From Paenibacillus polymyxa (GTDB lineage Bacteria; Bacillota; Bacilli; Paenibacillales; Paenibacillaceae), in NCBI RefSeq assembly GCF_001719045.1, contig NZ_CP015423.1, positions 2,192,001-2,256,000 on the forward strand: DNA of 64,000 bases, read 5' to 3'. Below are positions 8,072 to 17,740 of the stretch, in pieces; position 1 is the stretch's first letter; each line of letters opens with the position of its first letter. Position numbers and translations under genes: made by a program. The notes below the pieces were generated by a model. That model was not told the DNA's origin and made no database searches. It saw nothing but the letters and a program-made list of their open reading frames with translations.

Positions 8072-10933
8072 CTATAGATCGACTGTCTGAAGCGCTTGAC
8101 TACGCTGGGTATCCCGTTCAAGGATCGGCTTTAAGTATCGGCCTGTATAGGATTCTTCGACTCTCACGAGTTGCTCCGGTGTCCCGGTAGCCAAGATCGT
8201 TCCACCGCCGCTTCCGCCTTCCGGTCCCAAATCAATCAGATAATCGGCTGTTTTAATCACATCCAGATTATGCTCAATAACCAGCACCGTCTCTCCTGAA
8301 TCAACCAAACGATGCAGCACCGTCAATAATCGGTCAATATCGTGAACATGCAGACCGGTTGTCGGCTCGTCCAAAATATAAATGGTTTTGCCTGTGCTAC
8401 GACGATACAATTCGGAGGCCAGCTTCACGCGCTGTGCTTCACCGCCAGACAAGGTAGTTGCAGGCTGACCCAGCTTGATATACCCCAATCCTACATCCAT
8501 CAGCGTCTGGATCTTGCGATGAATCTTCGGAATATTTTCAAAAAACTCCGTTGCATCCTCAACCGTCATCTCCAGCACATCGGCAATACTTTTCCCTTTG
8601 TATTTAACCTCCAGGGTCTCCCGATTATAACGCTTGCCTTTGCACACTTCGCATGGAACATACACATCCGGCAGAAAATGCATCTCAATCTTGATGATAC
8701 CGTCGCCTCTACAAGCTTCACAACGGCCTCCCTTAACGTTAAAGCTAAAGCGGCCTTTCTTGTAGCCTCGTACTTTGGCCTCGTTCGTCTGCGAGAATAA
8801 ATCACGGATATCATCAAATACACCAGTATACGTTGCAGGATTGGAACGCGGTGTACGGCCAATTGGCGATTGATCGATCTCAACAACCTTTTCGATATGT
8901 TCTAGTCCGCGAATTTCTTTATGCTGCCCTGGACGTACTCTCGCCCGGTTTAGATCACGCGCTAACGTTTTGTACAAAATTTCGTTTACCAGTGTCGATT
9001 TTCCAGAGCCGGAGACACCAGTAACAGCTGAGAAAACACCCAGCGGAATTTTGACATTCACATTTTTGAGATTGTTCTCCTTGGCTCCGCGAATCTCCAG
9101 CCACTTATCAGCAGGCTTGCGCCGCTCGGTATTGACCGGAATGAACTTGCGTCCGCTCAAATACTGCCCGGTTAAGGAATTCGGGTCTTCCATAACTTCC
9201 TGCGGAGTCCCCTGCGACATGATCATCCCACCATGGATTCCAGCTCCTGGCCCAATATCAATGATATAGTCCGCCGCCATCATCGTATCTTCGTCATGCT
9301 CCACGACAATCAACGTATTACCGAGGTTCCGCATATGCTCCAAAGCACTTATCAGACGGTCATTATCTCGCTGATGCAGACCGATACTAGGCTCGTCCAA
9401 AATATAAAGCACACCCATCAGACTGGACCCGATCTGTGTCGCCAGTCGGATACGCTGTGCTTCACCGCCTGACAACGTGCCTGCCGCACGGCTTAAAGTC
9501 AGGTATTCCAGACCAACGTTAACGAGGAATCCCAGACGGCTGTTAATTTCTTTTAAAATGAGATTGGCAATCGACATCTCCTTCTCACTCAGCTCCAGTG
9601 TATGGAAAAAGTTTGAGGCTTCACCGATAGACAAAGCTGTCACAAAAGCTATATTACGCTCTTGAATGGTTACCGACAGACTTTCTTTTTTCAGTCGGTG
9701 TCCCTTACAGGTGTTACATGGCTTTGCACTCATAAACCCTTCAATAAATTCACGTATACCTTCAGAAGCCGTATCACGATAACGACGCTCCAGATTGGGG
9801 ATAATCCCCTCAAAGGTCACATAGGCTTCCTTACGTTGACCAAAATCATTCTCATAGCGGAAACGGATCTTCTGCTCTCCCGTTCCATGTAAAATGAGGT
9901 TCATTTGTTCTGTCGTCAATTGACTAACAGGAATGTCCTGCGGAATACCGTAGTGCTCGCATACTGACTGTAAAAATTGAGGATAATAAGTGGAAGTTCC
10001 ACCACTCCAAGCCTGAAACGCCCCATCCTCCACACTTTTTTCAGGATCGGGAATGAGCAGATCAGGGTCAACTACCATTTTAACTCCTAACCCATCACAA
10101 TCTGGACAAGCGCCAAACGGACTATTAAAGGAAAACATTCTTGGAGACAGTTCATCTATGCTGAATCCACAAATAGGACATGCAAAGTTGGAGCTGAACC
10201 GCAACTCCTCTTGCCCCATAATGTCTACGAGCAACTGCCCACCTGAAAGATTCAGTGCCGTCTCAATAGAGTCAGACAGACGCGCACGTACATCTTCCTT
10301 GACTACGATGCGGTCTACGACCACTTCAATCGAGTGCTTCTTGTTCTTTTCCAGCTCAATCTTCTCAGACAATTCACGTAGTTCTCCATTCACACGTACC
10401 CGTACAAAACCCTGCTTGGCTATATCCGTAAACAGTGTTTTATGTTCACCTTTGCGGCCGGATACCAATGGAGCCAGAATCTGAAGTCTTGTCTTTTCAG
10501 GATACTGTAAAATGCGGTCTACCATCTGTTCAACGGTCTGTGAAGTAATTTCAATGCCATGTTCAGGACAATGAGGATGACCCACCCGAGCAAACAACAA
10601 CCGTAGGTAGTCATAGATTTCGGTAACCGTTCCGACAGTAGAACGCGGATTCCGACTTGTTGTTTTCTGGTCAATGGAAATGGCAGGAGACAGACCGTCA
10701 ATCGAATCAACGTCTGGTTTCTCCATTTGTCCGAGGAATTGACGGGCATACGCAGATAAAGATTCCACATACCGCCGTTGCCCTTCCGCATAGATCGTAT
10801 CGAAAGCCAGCGACGATTTACCTGAGCCGCTAAGCCCTGTCAGGACGACGAACTTGTCCCGTGGAATCGTCACGTCAATATTTTTGAGATTATGCGCGCG
10901 TGCGCCTTTGATGATGATGCTTTCATTCGCCAA
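8072..10933 (-). CDS. uvrA: UvrA, excinuclease ABC subunit A
   Basis: The damage-recognition ATPase of nucleotide excision repair, which loads UvrB onto damaged DNA. It is full length at 953 residues. The two ABC cassettes each have a Walker A ([13 protein letters not shown] near residue 31 and [13 protein letters not shown] near 640) and a signature motif ([24 protein letters not shown]). Zinc-finger cysteines are present in CPICGFS...CPDCDG and CEACRGDGI...[10 protein letters not shown] place the start at TTG 10933 ([15 protein letters not shown], matching the family N-terminus), because AAGGAG lies nine bases before it. The ATG at 10942 directly abuts that AAGGAG and could not use it. It lies 171 bases after uvrB in the same direction, so uvrBA is probably an operon. 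Confidence 0.97.
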   Translation of the reverse strand: MANESIIIKGARAHNLKNIDVTIPRDKFVVLTGLSGSGKSSLAFDTIYAEGQRRYVESLSAYARQFLGQMEKPDVDSIDGLSPAISIDQKTTSRNPRSTVGTVTEIYDYLRLLFARVGHPHCPEHGIEITSQTVEQMVDRILQYPEKTRLQILAPLVSGRKGEHKTLFTDIAKQGFVRVRVNGELRELSEKIELEKNKKHSIEVVVDRIVVKEDVRARLSDSIETALNLSGGQLLVDIMGQEELRFSSNFACPICGFSIDELSPRMFSFNSPFGACPDCDGLGVKMVVDPDLLIPDPEKSVEDGAFQAWSGGTSTYYPQFLQSVCEHYGIPQDIPVSQLTTEQMNLILHGTGEQKIRFRYENDFGQRKEAYVTFEGIIPNLERRYRDTASEGIREFIEGFMSAKPCNTCKGHRLKKESLSVTIQERNIAFVTALSIGEASNFFHTLELSEKEMSIANLILKEINSRLGFLVNVGLEYLTLSRAAGTLSGGEAQRIRLATQIGSSLMGVLYILDEPSIGLHQRDNDRLISALEHMRNLGNTLIVVEHDEDTMMAADYIIDIGPGAGIHGGMIMSQGTPQEVMEDPNSLTGQYLSGRKFIPVNTERRKPADKWLEIRGAKENNLKNVNVKIPLGVFSAVTGVSGSGKSTLVNEILYKTLARDLNRARVRPGQHKEIRGLEHIEKVVEIDQSPIGRTPRSNPATYTGVFDDIRDLFSQTNEAKVRGYKKGRFSFNVKGGRCEACRGDGIIKIEMHFLPDVYVPCEVCKGKRYNRETLEVKYKGKSIADVLEMTVEDATEFFENIPKIHRKIQTLMDVGLGYIKLGQPATTLSGGEAQRVKLASELYRRSTGKTIYILDEPTTGLHVHDIDRLLTVLHRLVDSGETVLVIEHNLDVIKTADYLIDLGPEGGSGGGTILATGTPEQLVRVEESYTGRYLKPILERDTQRSQALQTVDL

Positions 10934-11104
10934 ATGTTTCATCTCCTTAGCCGTAGTTCACGTCATGCTATATCGCATTGGATTATCCCATGGAAGTGAT
11001 ATATCGCAAAGAGAACGACCACATAGGCCGCCCTCACTATTTTTAAAAGCAAAGCAATCAAACATTTTTTTTCATATGTTTTGCTTCTAGCTTATTCTCA
11101 ATCT

Positions 11105-13096
11105 TTAATCAGCTCGTAACTCCAGCAAAGCATCACGCAGCTCGGCTGCCCGCTCGAACTGTAGGTTCTTGGCGGCGTCTTTCATCTCTGCTTCCAGACG
11201 CTGAATGAGTGATTGACGCTCCTTCTTGGAAAGTTTACCCGTCTCATTAGGAAGGTAATCATTCTTAGACTCTGCCACCTTGGTTGCTTCAATAACATCA
11301 CGAATCTTTTTACGGATGGTTTGCGGGGTAATCCCATGTTCTTCATTGTACTGAATTTGGATCGCACGACGACGTTCCGTTTCCTTTATCGCTTTATCCA
11401 TAGAATCGGTAATCTTATCGCCGTACATAATAACACGACCGTCACTGTTCCGTGCTGCCCGTCCGATCGTCTGAATCAGAGAGCGCTCAGAACGCAGGAA
11501 GCCTTCTTTGTCCGCATCCAAAATCGCGACCAGCGATACTTCCGGCAAATCGAGGCCTTCCCGCAACAAGTTGATCCCGATCAATACATCGAAGGTCCCT
11601 AGACGAAGATCCCGCAAAATAGCCATCCGCTCCAACGTCTTAATCTCGGAGTGCATATACCGAACCTTGATGCCTACTTCTTTTAAATAGTCAGTCAAAT
11701 CTTCAGACATCTTCTTCGTAAGTGTGGTCACCAGTACCCGTTCTTCACGTTCTATGCGAAGCCGTATCTCACTAATGAGATCGTCAATCTGCCCCTTGCT
11801 CGGACGCACCTCAATAATCGGATCAAGAAGCCCGGTAGGACGAATAATCTGCTGTACCATCGTTTCGCATTTCTCCATCTCATAGGGTCCTGGAGTAGCC
11901 GATACATAGATGATCTGACTTACCTTGTCCTCGAACTCTTCAAACTTCAACGGGCGATTATCCAATGCGGATGGTAGACGGAAACCATGTTCTACCAGTA
12001 CATTCTTACGTGCTTGGTCACCGTTATACATGGCACGAATCTGCGGCAACGTAACATGGGACTCGTCAATGACGATCAGCATATCATCCGGGAAATAATC
12101 CATCAGTGTATATGGTGTCGCACCTCGCTCGCGGAATGTCAGTGGACCTGAATAATTCTCGACACCGGAACAAAAACCAACCTCTTTCATCATCTCGATA
12201 TCATAGCGGGTACGTTGTTCCAAACGTTGGGCCTCTAACAGCTTCCCTTGCTCCTTCAACTCCGCTAACCGCTCTTCAAGCTCACGTTCAATGTTGACCA
12301 ATGCTACCTTCATCGTATCCTCATGAGTAACGAAGTGAGATGCCGGGAAAATGGCAATATGATCACGTTCACCGATCAATTCACCCGTAAGCACATTAAT
12401 CTCGGTAATTCGTTCAATTTCATCCCCGAACAGTTCTACACGTATAGCGTGTTCCCCATGGGAAGCCGGGAATATCTCCACAACATCCCCCCGTACACGG
12501 AAAGTACCCCGCACGAAGTTGATATCGTTCCGCTGATATTGAATATCGACCAAGCGGGACAAAATCTGATTGCGGGGTTTCTCCATGCCGACTCTAAGCG
12601 AAAGCAGCAGGCTTGAATATTCTTTCGGTGAACCCAAACCATAAATGCAGGAGACACTCGCTACAATAATAACGTCACGACGCTCAAACAGAGAGCTTGT
12701 CGCCGAGTGGCGAAGTTTATCAATCTCCTCATTAATGCTGGAATCCTTCTCAATATACGTATCGGAAGACGGGATGTATGCTTCCGGTTGATAGTAATCA
12801 TAGTAGCTGACAAAATAATCGACTGAGTTATTCGGAAAAAATTCTTTAAACTCACTCGCCAGTTGAGCAGCCAAAGTCTTATTATGTGCAATAACCAGCG
12901 TAGGCCGATTCAACTTGGCAATGGTCTGTGCGATGGTAAACGTCTTACCTGTTCCCGTAGCACCCAATAGCGTCTGATGCTTCTTTCCTTCTGCAATTCC
13001 CTCTACCAATTCAAAAATGGCCTGAGGCTGATCGCCTTGAGGTTGGAATTCCGACTGAATTTCAAAAGTCTTGTCGCTAACAACGATATCACTCAT
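11105..13096 (-). CDS. uvrB: UvrB, excinuclease ABC subunit B
   Basis: The helicase-like subunit that verifies damage and recruits UvrC for incision. It has 663 residues, the normal length. Visible parts are the Walker [11 protein letters not shown] (about residues 43-52), the beta-hairpin region with [12 protein letters not shown] (about 98-109), the DEAD-like motif DESH, helicase motif [11 protein letters not shown], and a C-terminal UVR domain that contacts UvrC ([24 protein letters not shown]). It is first in the uvrBA unit. A sigma-A-type promoter and a LexA-like box lie 130-175 bases upstream, consistent with SOS control as in other Bacillales. Confidence 0.97.
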   Translation of the reverse strand: MSDIVVSDKTFEIQSEFQPQGDQPQAIFELVEGIAEGKKHQTLLGATGTGKTFTIAQTIAKLNRPTLVIAHNKTLAAQLASEFKEFFPNNSVDYFVSYYDYYQPEAYIPSSDTYIEKDSSINEEIDKLRHSATSSLFERRDVIIVASVSCIYGLGSPKEYSSLLLSLRVGMEKPRNQILSRLVDIQYQRNDINFVRGTFRVRGDVVEIFPASHGEHAIRVELFGDEIERITEINVLTGELIGERDHIAIFPASHFVTHEDTMKVALVNIERELEERLAELKEQGKLLEAQRLEQRTRYDIEMMKEVGFCSGVENYSGPLTFRERGATPYTLMDYFPDDMLIVIDESHVTLPQIRAMYNGDQARKNVLVEHGFRLPSALDNRPLKFEEFEDKVSQIIYVSATPGPYEMEKCETMVQQIIRPTGLLDPIIEVRPSKGQIDDLISEIRLRIEREERVLVTTLTKKMSEDLTDYLKEVGIKVRYMHSEIKTLERMAILRDLRLGTFDVLIGINLLREGLDLPEVSLVAILDADKEGFLRSERSLIQTIGRAARNSDGRVIMYGDKITDSMDKAIKETERRRAIQIQYNEEHGITPQTIRKKIRDVIEATKVAESKNDYLPNETGKLSKKERQSLIQRLEAEMKDAAKNLQFERAAELRDALLELRAD

Positions 13097-13227
13097 TGCC
13101 CTGCATCACCCTTATCGTCTAAAATGGAAACATCATGATTTTACACCAGTCGAGCTTTAACGTCTTTACCTGTAACTCTATGTCGATATTTCCCGAGCAA
13201 TGATACTTGGGAAATATGGTTGGATAA

Positions 13228-13239
13228 GAATGTTTGTTC
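13228..13239 (-). promoter_or_regulatory. Candidate LexA (DinR) box in front of uvrBA
   Basis: On the minus strand GAACAAACATTC fits the Gram-positive LexA core GAAC-N4-GTTC with one mismatch (ATTC for GTTC). It lies at the expected transcription start, four bases beyond the -10 hexamer, where bound LexA would block transcription. Confidence 0.55.
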
Positions 13240-13243
13240 CCGT

Positions 13244-13272
13244 ATTATACCTCTTTCTTACCGTGGATGCAA
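13244..13272 (-). promoter_or_regulatory. Sigma-A-type promoter of uvrBA
   Basis: On the minus strand TTGCAT (13272-13267), a 17-base spacer and TATAAT (13249-13244). The -10 is perfect and the -35 matches TTGACA at four of six positions. Confidence 0.7.
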
Positions 13273-13304
13273 ACGATAAGTCTTGAATAGGAGTGAATTA
13301 AATT

Positions 13305-14132
13305 TTGGATATCACCATCGTATTGGGCATCATCGCCGGAATCATAGCATTAATCGGTGGCTTCTTATGGGAAGGCGGCGAATTTACAGGGCTGCTTCAA
13401 GGTACATCGGCTCTCATTGTATTTGGGGGAACTTTCGCCGCAGTTGTGATCAGCTACCCAGCTTCCAAGCTGAAGACGATCCCCACCGCCCTACGGATGG
13501 CATTTAGCCGTGAGGACAATCCTACGAAGCAATATATAGAAGATTTGGTTTCCATGGCTGCCACCTCACGCCGATCCGGTGTGCTTGCGCTAGAGCGTAC
13601 TTCATCAGAGCATCCGAATGCATTTTTGCGTGAAGGTCTTCAGTTGGTCATCGACGGCACCGAGCAGGAGCAGATCAAACAGATTTTAGAGCTTGAGTTA
13701 GATGCCATTGAACACAAACATGAAGGGTACGCCAAAATATTTGAATCCGCAGGCGGTTATGCCCCTACGATGGGGATTATCGGTACTGTCATGGGCCTGA
13801 TCCATGTACTGGGCAGCCTGACCGAGCCTACTGCGCTTGGTCCGTCCATTGCTGTTGCTTTTATCGCAACACTATATGGTGTTGCTAGCGCCAATCTGAT
13901 CTTCCTGCCCATCGCATCCAAAATAAGAGCTGCCAGTGAGAGTGAAATTATCACTATGGATTTGCTGCTGCAAGGTATTTTGGCTATCCAAAACGGAGAG
14001 AATCCAAAGCTTGTACGCAAAAAGTTGGAGTTCTTTATCCGCTCAGAGCAAAATATAGATCGCAAACCGCCTCGTCGCTCACGCACAGAGGACGCTTCTC
14101 CAAAGGAGGACTTCCATGAGAGCGCGAGGTAA
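13305..14132 (+). CDS. Flagellar motor stator protein MotA/MotP
   Basis: A 275-residue membrane protein that with MotB/MotS forms the ion channel driving the flagellar motor. Four membrane segments are visible (about residues 2-22, 29-50, 145-170 and 178-202), with the long cytoplasmic loop between the second and third carrying the torque-generating charges. The motif YAPTMGIIGTVMGLIHVL is closer to the sodium-type MotP/PomA pattern than to B. subtilis MotA, but the ion cannot be decided by eye. The start is TTG 13305, with AGGAG eleven bases upstream and no nearby ATG in frame. It overlaps motB by 17 bases, so the two are translationally linked. Confidence 0.9.
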   Translation: MDITIVLGIIAGIIALIGGFLWEGGEFTGLLQGTSALIVFGGTFAAVVISYPASKLKTIPTALRMAFSREDNPTKQYIEDLVSMAATSRRSGVLALERTSSEHPNAFLREGLQLVIDGTEQEQIKQILELELDAIEHKHEGYAKIFESAGGYAPTMGIIGTVMGLIHVLGSLTEPTALGPSIAVAFIATLYGVASANLIFLPIASKIRAASESEIITMDLLLQGILAIQNGENPKLVRKKLEFFIRSEQNIDRKPPRRSRTEDASPKEDFHESAR

Positions 14133-14931
14133 GCGCCGTGGGGGTCAAGGAGGCGGCGGAGACCATCGTGACCGCTGGATGATTACCTATGCCGATCTGA
14201 TCACCCTGCTGCTCATATTTTTCGTTGTGATGTATGCCATGAGTAGTCTGGATGCTAAAAAATACGATGTCGTTGTTCAATCCCTCCAGGATACGTTCCA
14301 CAAGGGAGATTCTATTTTGGAGCAAGGCTCGGGCATTACAGGTACTGCCGATCGTTACACCAGCAAGAATCCACCCACGACCAAGCAACCACCAGCCGAT
14401 AAAAAGGAAGCTGGATCGACAAAGCTCACCGAACGTGAACAAGCATTCCGCACGCAGGAAAAAGAGCTGCAAAATTTAATGGGTGTCATTCAAGAATATA
14501 TTACGGACAACAAACTGGAAAACCAAATTTTCGTGTCAGATCAACCGCGTGGTATTGTCATTACGCTAAATGACCGCTTTTTATTCGATCAAGGTAGAGC
14601 AGCACTCAAGCAAGGCTCTGCCAACACGCTATCCAAGTTGGCCAGTCTGTTTCGAGATTTGAAAACACCGATTAGCATTGAGGGCCATACGGACAACATT
14701 CCGTTCACACGCTCCTCGAACTCATCGACGTATAAGGATAACTGGGAGCTTTCCGGCGCACGGGCACTTTCTGTACTCCGATTCTTTCTCGACAGAGAGC
14801 AACTTTCACCCTCAGGATTTCAGTATGCGGGGTATGCAGATACCCGGCCGGTTGGTGACAATAGCACCGAAGCTGGACGACAAAAAAACCGTCGTGTCGA
14901 AATCACCGTGCTTCGCCAGCTTCAACAGTAA
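14116..14931 (+). CDS. Flagellar motor stator protein MotB/MotS
   Basis: The 271-residue partner of MotA/MotP, which anchors the stator to peptidoglycan. A short basic N-terminus precedes one membrane helix, WMITYADLITLLLIFFVVMY, with the ion-binding Asp27. A linker and coiled stretch follow, then an OmpA-like peptidoglycan-binding domain in the last 120 residues (SIEGHTDNIPF, NWELSGARALSVLRFF, NRRVEI). AAGGAGG six bases before the ATG lies inside the end of motA. A terminator follows directly, so this is a two-gene unit. Confidence 0.93.
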   Translation: MRARGKRRGGQGGGGDHRDRWMITYADLITLLLIFFVVMYAMSSLDAKKYDVVVQSLQDTFHKGDSILEQGSGITGTADRYTSKNPPTTKQPPADKKEAGSTKLTEREQAFRTQEKELQNLMGVIQEYITDNKLENQIFVSDQPRGIVITLNDRFLFDQGRAALKQGSANTLSKLASLFRDLKTPISIEGHTDNIPFTRSSNSSTYKDNWELSGARALSVLRFFLDREQLSPSGFQYAGYADTRPVGDNSTEAGRQKNRRVEITVLRQLQQ

Positions 14932-14936
14932 AACCC

Positions 14937-14982
14937 AAAAACCTCCTGAGTCACGCAATAACGTGAATCGGGAGGTTTTTTT
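14937..14982 (+). terminator. Rho-independent terminator of the stator genes
   Basis: AAAAACCTCC pairs with GGAGGTTTTT, enclosing an inner CACG/CGTG stem, and the run of T follows. It starts five bases after the motB stop. Confidence 0.85.
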
Positions 14983-15167
14983 GATACATATTCATCATTA
15001 ATACATGGCTTCCGCTCTGATGTAGACGCAAAACAATAAACCGTACGAACAACGTGTATAAGAGCGGCGTACGAGATGCAATAGAGATTATTTTGTTTAT
15101 TCTATATCCCACTATGTATTAGAAGCCCTGTTGAAGTTAGGTTTTATCTTGTCATGATACTTGATAA

Positions 15168-15395
15168 TTAATAAGATAGGACAAGCTCGTGTTGCTTCTC
15201 TTGTATTTGTGAACTTTGGGGTATGCTCTGTTGTCTGCGATAGCTATATTTCCAGTCACTGTATTTATTAAGGAGTCGATCCAACTCCATGGACTTGATT
15301 AACACCCGCCGATCCTTCAATCCCACCTCATTCGCCAAATCATTTAGTTCCTTCCGCTTTTCTTCGATGCATTCCTCCAATTGTTTCCATTTCAC
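15168..15395 (-). CDS. Spo0E-like aspartyl-phosphate phosphatase
   Basis: A 75-residue protein with the Spo0E family pattern: an N-terminal helix IEEKRKELNDLANEVGLKD, a short turn, and the signature helix VLIKSMELDRLLNKY, where the S-x-x-x-D motif is the active-site hallmark. Family members remove phosphate from Spo0A~P and so delay sporulation. The start is GTG 15395 with AGGAGG nine bases upstream; an overlapping ATG runs directly into a stop. It lies downstream of the receptor/propeptide pair on the same strand but behind a strong terminator, so it is probably transcribed separately. The juxtaposition suggests, but does not prove, a shared role in developmental control. Confidence 0.8.
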   Translation of the reverse strand: MKWKQLEECIEEKRKELNDLANEVGLKDRRVLIKSMELDRLLNKYSDWKYSYRRQQSIPQSSQIQEKQHELVLSY

Positions 15396-15506
15396 ATCAA
15401 TAAACCTCCTGTTCGGTGTGGTATTTACATTAGTTTACAAGCTGATACCTTCCCTACAGGTTAAAAATATAATAAAACCCAGTTCATTCCTTTAACGGGA
15501 TGAATC

Positions 15507-15539
15507 AAAAAAGCCAGCCTCAGTAAGGCTGGCTTTTTG
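15507..15539 (-). terminator. Terminator of the receptor/propeptide unit
   Basis: A perfect 12-bp stem, AAAAAGCCAGCC with GGCTGGCTTTTT, and a seven-base loop. It works in either direction. On the minus strand it ends the transcript of the receptor and propeptide genes. Confidence 0.85.
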
Positions 15540-15546
15540 ATAACTA

Positions 15547-15648
15547 TTAAGCTCCAGTTCCATGTCCAAAAACAGTAATAGTATGGGTCAATTCAAGGAA
15601 ACTAAAAAGCCCTATAATTAGCATGTATTTCAGGTTTTTTACTTGCAT
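15547..15648 (-). CDS. Alo-type quorum-sensing propeptide (33 aa), overlapping the receptor gene
   Basis: A 33-codon gene. The product starts MQVKNLKYML, has a hydrophobic stretch IIGLFSFLEL, and ends ...TVFGHGTGA. The ATG at 15648 has GGAGGAGG about nine bases upstream, stronger than most sites in this window. The gene begins inside the last codons of the receptor gene in another frame (47-base overlap) and ends just before the shared terminator. A basic start, hydrophobic core and short polar tail are how RRNPP-family propeptides look. The P. polymyxa Alo systems are described as receptor plus downstream AloP propeptide, the mature signal being a C-terminal hexapeptide. The tail GHGTGA would be that peptide here. 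Family assignment is from recall of the Alo literature; processing is inferred. Confidence 0.75.
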   Translation of the reverse strand: MQVKNLKYMLIIGLFSFLELTHTITVFGHGTGA

Positions 15649-17011
15649 TGGTTAAAACCTCCTCCATGATACTTTCATATTCTGCTTTTTGGTCTTTCGT
15701 GGCCTCAAGTCTGAATCTTTCGAACAAAGCTGTACAGACCATACACTTTTCTTTGTTATTGATTTCAAGATATTTTCTTAAGCTTTTTAAAATATAATAA
15801 ACACCTTTCTCATGGAGAAGGTTATTAAACATATATATGGCCAGTTGGTAACACAAATCAGCATAAGTGTCATAACTAAATGACTGCTTATAATAACTCG
15901 TACCAACAGATAATTCAGTATTAAAGGACGTAAGTTCGTTAGAAAACTGCTGTAGAATATGTTCTATCAAAAAATCATACTTGTTAGCCGACTCTACTAT
16001 CGTTAATAACCCCAATAAAATTTCAGGAGGGTTACTTTTAAGAAATTGAATATACATTGGCAAACTACTTGTATCGCCCATAAGAATATTCAAGTTAAGT
16101 TGATTAGCATTTGCCCAAAGTGTGAACCTTTGCACTTCTTGCTGACCAATTTCCCCTAAATCTTCAAACCAACTCAAATCGGCATAGCCAGAAATAAACT
16201 GCATGGCCTCTTCGTATTTCCCTTGCTTTTCCAACGCATTTCCCTTCGTCAAGTAACCTTGACCATAGTAGACAACTAAATGTCTCTCAGTTTTCAATGT
16301 AGAATTCTTTTTATTAGTTTCTCTACTTTTACTTACAATAGTTGCAAGCGCTCTTAATTCATCTGCATAACGCTCTGCTTCTTTCCAATGATGCAAGTTG
16401 TAATAAAGATTTGACAGTTTAAGCAGACCATCTAAATGATAATCTAAGGGTACCCGATTTCTAAAGGGTACAAATCTTAGGGCGGCTTCCAAATTTATCT
16501 TCATATTTTCACTAACAGATATTGAAAAAATTCTATAGTGACTGATAGCCAACCTCTCGGAATGTTGGTATTTTTCATTTTCAATCACACATTCATAGAA
16601 AGGAATTGCCTCTTGTAACTTCCCTTCTTCATAAAGCTCCTCTGCCAAAGCAAATATTGTTGGAATGTGGTTAAGATCTTCCATTAAGCGTGAAAGCACT
16701 TTCTCCACGCATCGCAGATTTCCTACTTCAACACAACGTATCAGGAACGGCTTGACCCTTTTCCAATGTGGTCTTCCATCATAAAAACATTCATCCACAT
16801 ACAGGTCATACAACCAGCCCTCTGGATAATTAAACGCTTTAGTAATCAAGTCCATTTGTCTTACGGAGATAGGTTTAGGCGGATTCCCATTAAGCATAGC
16901 ACTAAATATGCCCCGATTAAGACCCGTAGCTTGTCCAAAACTATTAAAAGTGTAGCCACCAAGTTTTAGTTCTTTCTCAATTTCCGAACGGATCGTGGTT
17001 GCATTTTCCAA
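15602..17011 (-). CDS. Alo-type HTH-TPR peptide receptor with a linked propeptide (RRNPP superfamily)
   Basis: A 469-residue cytoplasmic regulator. An N-terminal helix-turn-helix (about residues 15-70: YTFNSFGQATGLNRGIFSAML, then SVRQMDLITKAF) is followed by about 380 residues of TPR-type helical repeats (FALAEELYEEGKLQEAIPFYE, NALEKQGKYEEAMQFI, LSNLYYNLHHWKEAERYADEL). This matches RRNPP receptors (Rap, NprR, PlcR, PrgX, AimR) and in particular the AloR family of Paenibacillus. Such proteins bind a re-imported signal peptide in the TPR groove and change DNA binding. I place the start at TTG 17011 (LENATTIRSEIE), which aligns with the ATG of both paralogues and has GGGGG at the right distance. 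The upstream GTG overlaps that site. The 3' end carries the overlapping propeptide gene, a feature the paralogues lack. Confidence 0.82.
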   Translation of the reverse strand: MENATTIRSEIEKELKLGGYTFNSFGQATGLNRGIFSAMLNGNPPKPISVRQMDLITKAFNYPEGWLYDLYVDECFYDGRPHWKRVKPFLIRCVEVGNLRCVEKVLSRLMEDLNHIPTIFALAEELYEEGKLQEAIPFYECVIENEKYQHSERLAISHYRIFSISVSENMKINLEAALRFVPFRNRVPLDYHLDGLLKLSNLYYNLHHWKEAERYADELRALATIVSKSRETNKKNSTLKTERHLVVYYGQGYLTKGNALEKQGKYEEAMQFISGYADLSWFEDLGEIGQQEVQRFTLWANANQLNLNILMGDTSSLPMYIQFLKSNPPEILLGLLTIVESANKYDFLIEHILQQFSNELTSFNTELSVGTSYYKQSFSYDTYADLCYQLAIYMFNNLLHEKGVYYILKSLRKYLEINNKEKCMVCTALFERFRLEATKDQKAEYESIMEEVLTNASKKPEIHANYRAF

Positions 17012-17266
17012 TAAAAACACCCCCGGCGTATTCAGATGATTTTAAAAAATCACCCTCCTCGACAATCAATTACAATATACTAGAAATTATATGAATAAAT
17101 TGGATGACGGTCAACCCCTTTTCTACACTGTTTTATTATATTATGGAATTTGATGTTTATTAAATAGTTCTCATAAAAACTAAATATATAACAATTTAGG
17201 CAATTCAATTACCTCCACGCCTGATCTGGCTTTGTCTACACTCATACTATAGGAGTGTGGAGGTCT

Positions 17267-17656
17267 ATGGAAACGACGAAACTTATAGGAACGAAAATTC
17301 GCCAATTTCGAAAATTGCGTGATATTACACAAGAACAACTGGCAGAAGCATCCGATTCAACAGGCTCCTACATAGGGAAGTTGGAACGCGGTGAAGTCAA
17401 TGTGCAGATCAAAACATTAGAGAAAATAGCAGAGGCGCTGAACACAAACGTATTTGCATTTTTTAACTTTAATTCATATGAAGAACTCAAAAGCCAGCCC
17501 TGGATATGGGGATGTATTCATATTCTTTCCCAGCAGAGTGAAGCGGAACAGAATAAAGCTTATCGGATCTTAAAAGAACTGTTCACCTCTTCAGAGGGTG
17601 AGCTTTTAGTGAGTAAATCAGGTGATTCGGATGCTAATGATAAATTAAATTCTTAG
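17267..17656 (+). CDS. XRE-family transcriptional regulator (SinR-like N-terminus)
   Basis: A 129-residue protein with one clear XRE helix-turn-helix at about residues 5-60 (IGTKIRQFRKLRDITQEQLAEAS, then YIGKLERGEVNVQIKTLEKIAEALN). The C-terminal 65 residues are mostly helical, contain WIWGCIHILSQQSEAEQNKAYRILKELF, and match no domain I can name; they may serve oligomerisation. The start is uncertain. ATG 17267 has AGGAG eleven bases upstream and a second GGAGG only three bases away, while GTG 17255 overlaps AGGAG. It lies between two receptor genes on the opposite strand and shares a bidirectional terminator with the second. Its AT-rich upstream region separates it from the first receptor's promoter. 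Confidence 0.85.
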   Translation: METTKLIGTKIRQFRKLRDITQEQLAEASDSTGSYIGKLERGEVNVQIKTLEKIAEALNTNVFAFFNFNSYEELKSQPWIWGCIHILSQQSEAEQNKAYRILKELFTSSEGELLVSKSGDSDANDKLNS

Positions 17657-17684
17657 AATTAGCGGTGCGCAATACTCTCTAATG

Positions 17685-17735
17685 TAAAAAAGGCTATGTC
17701 TCTCTACCTATAGTAGAAAAGTACATAGCCTTTTT
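17685..17735. terminator. Bidirectional terminator between the XRE regulator and the second receptor
   Basis: AAAAAGGCTATGT pairs with ACATAGCCTTTTT around a 23-base loop, with A and T runs on the two sides. It serves converging transcripts and leaves only a few bases after the stop of the minus-strand receptor gene. Confidence 0.85.
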
Positions 17736-17740
17736 GAGTT

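Noticed and set aside
10943..11104. Terminator between uvrB and uvrA
   Set aside because: An imperfect AGCAAAACAT/ATGTTTG-type hairpin exists but has bulges and no good T-run, so uvrBA is kept as one unit.
13182..13189. GTCGATAT upstream of the stator genes, resembling a SigD -10 (GCCGATAT)
   Set aside because: No TAAA-like -35 at 14-16 bases, so a SigD promoter is not supported.
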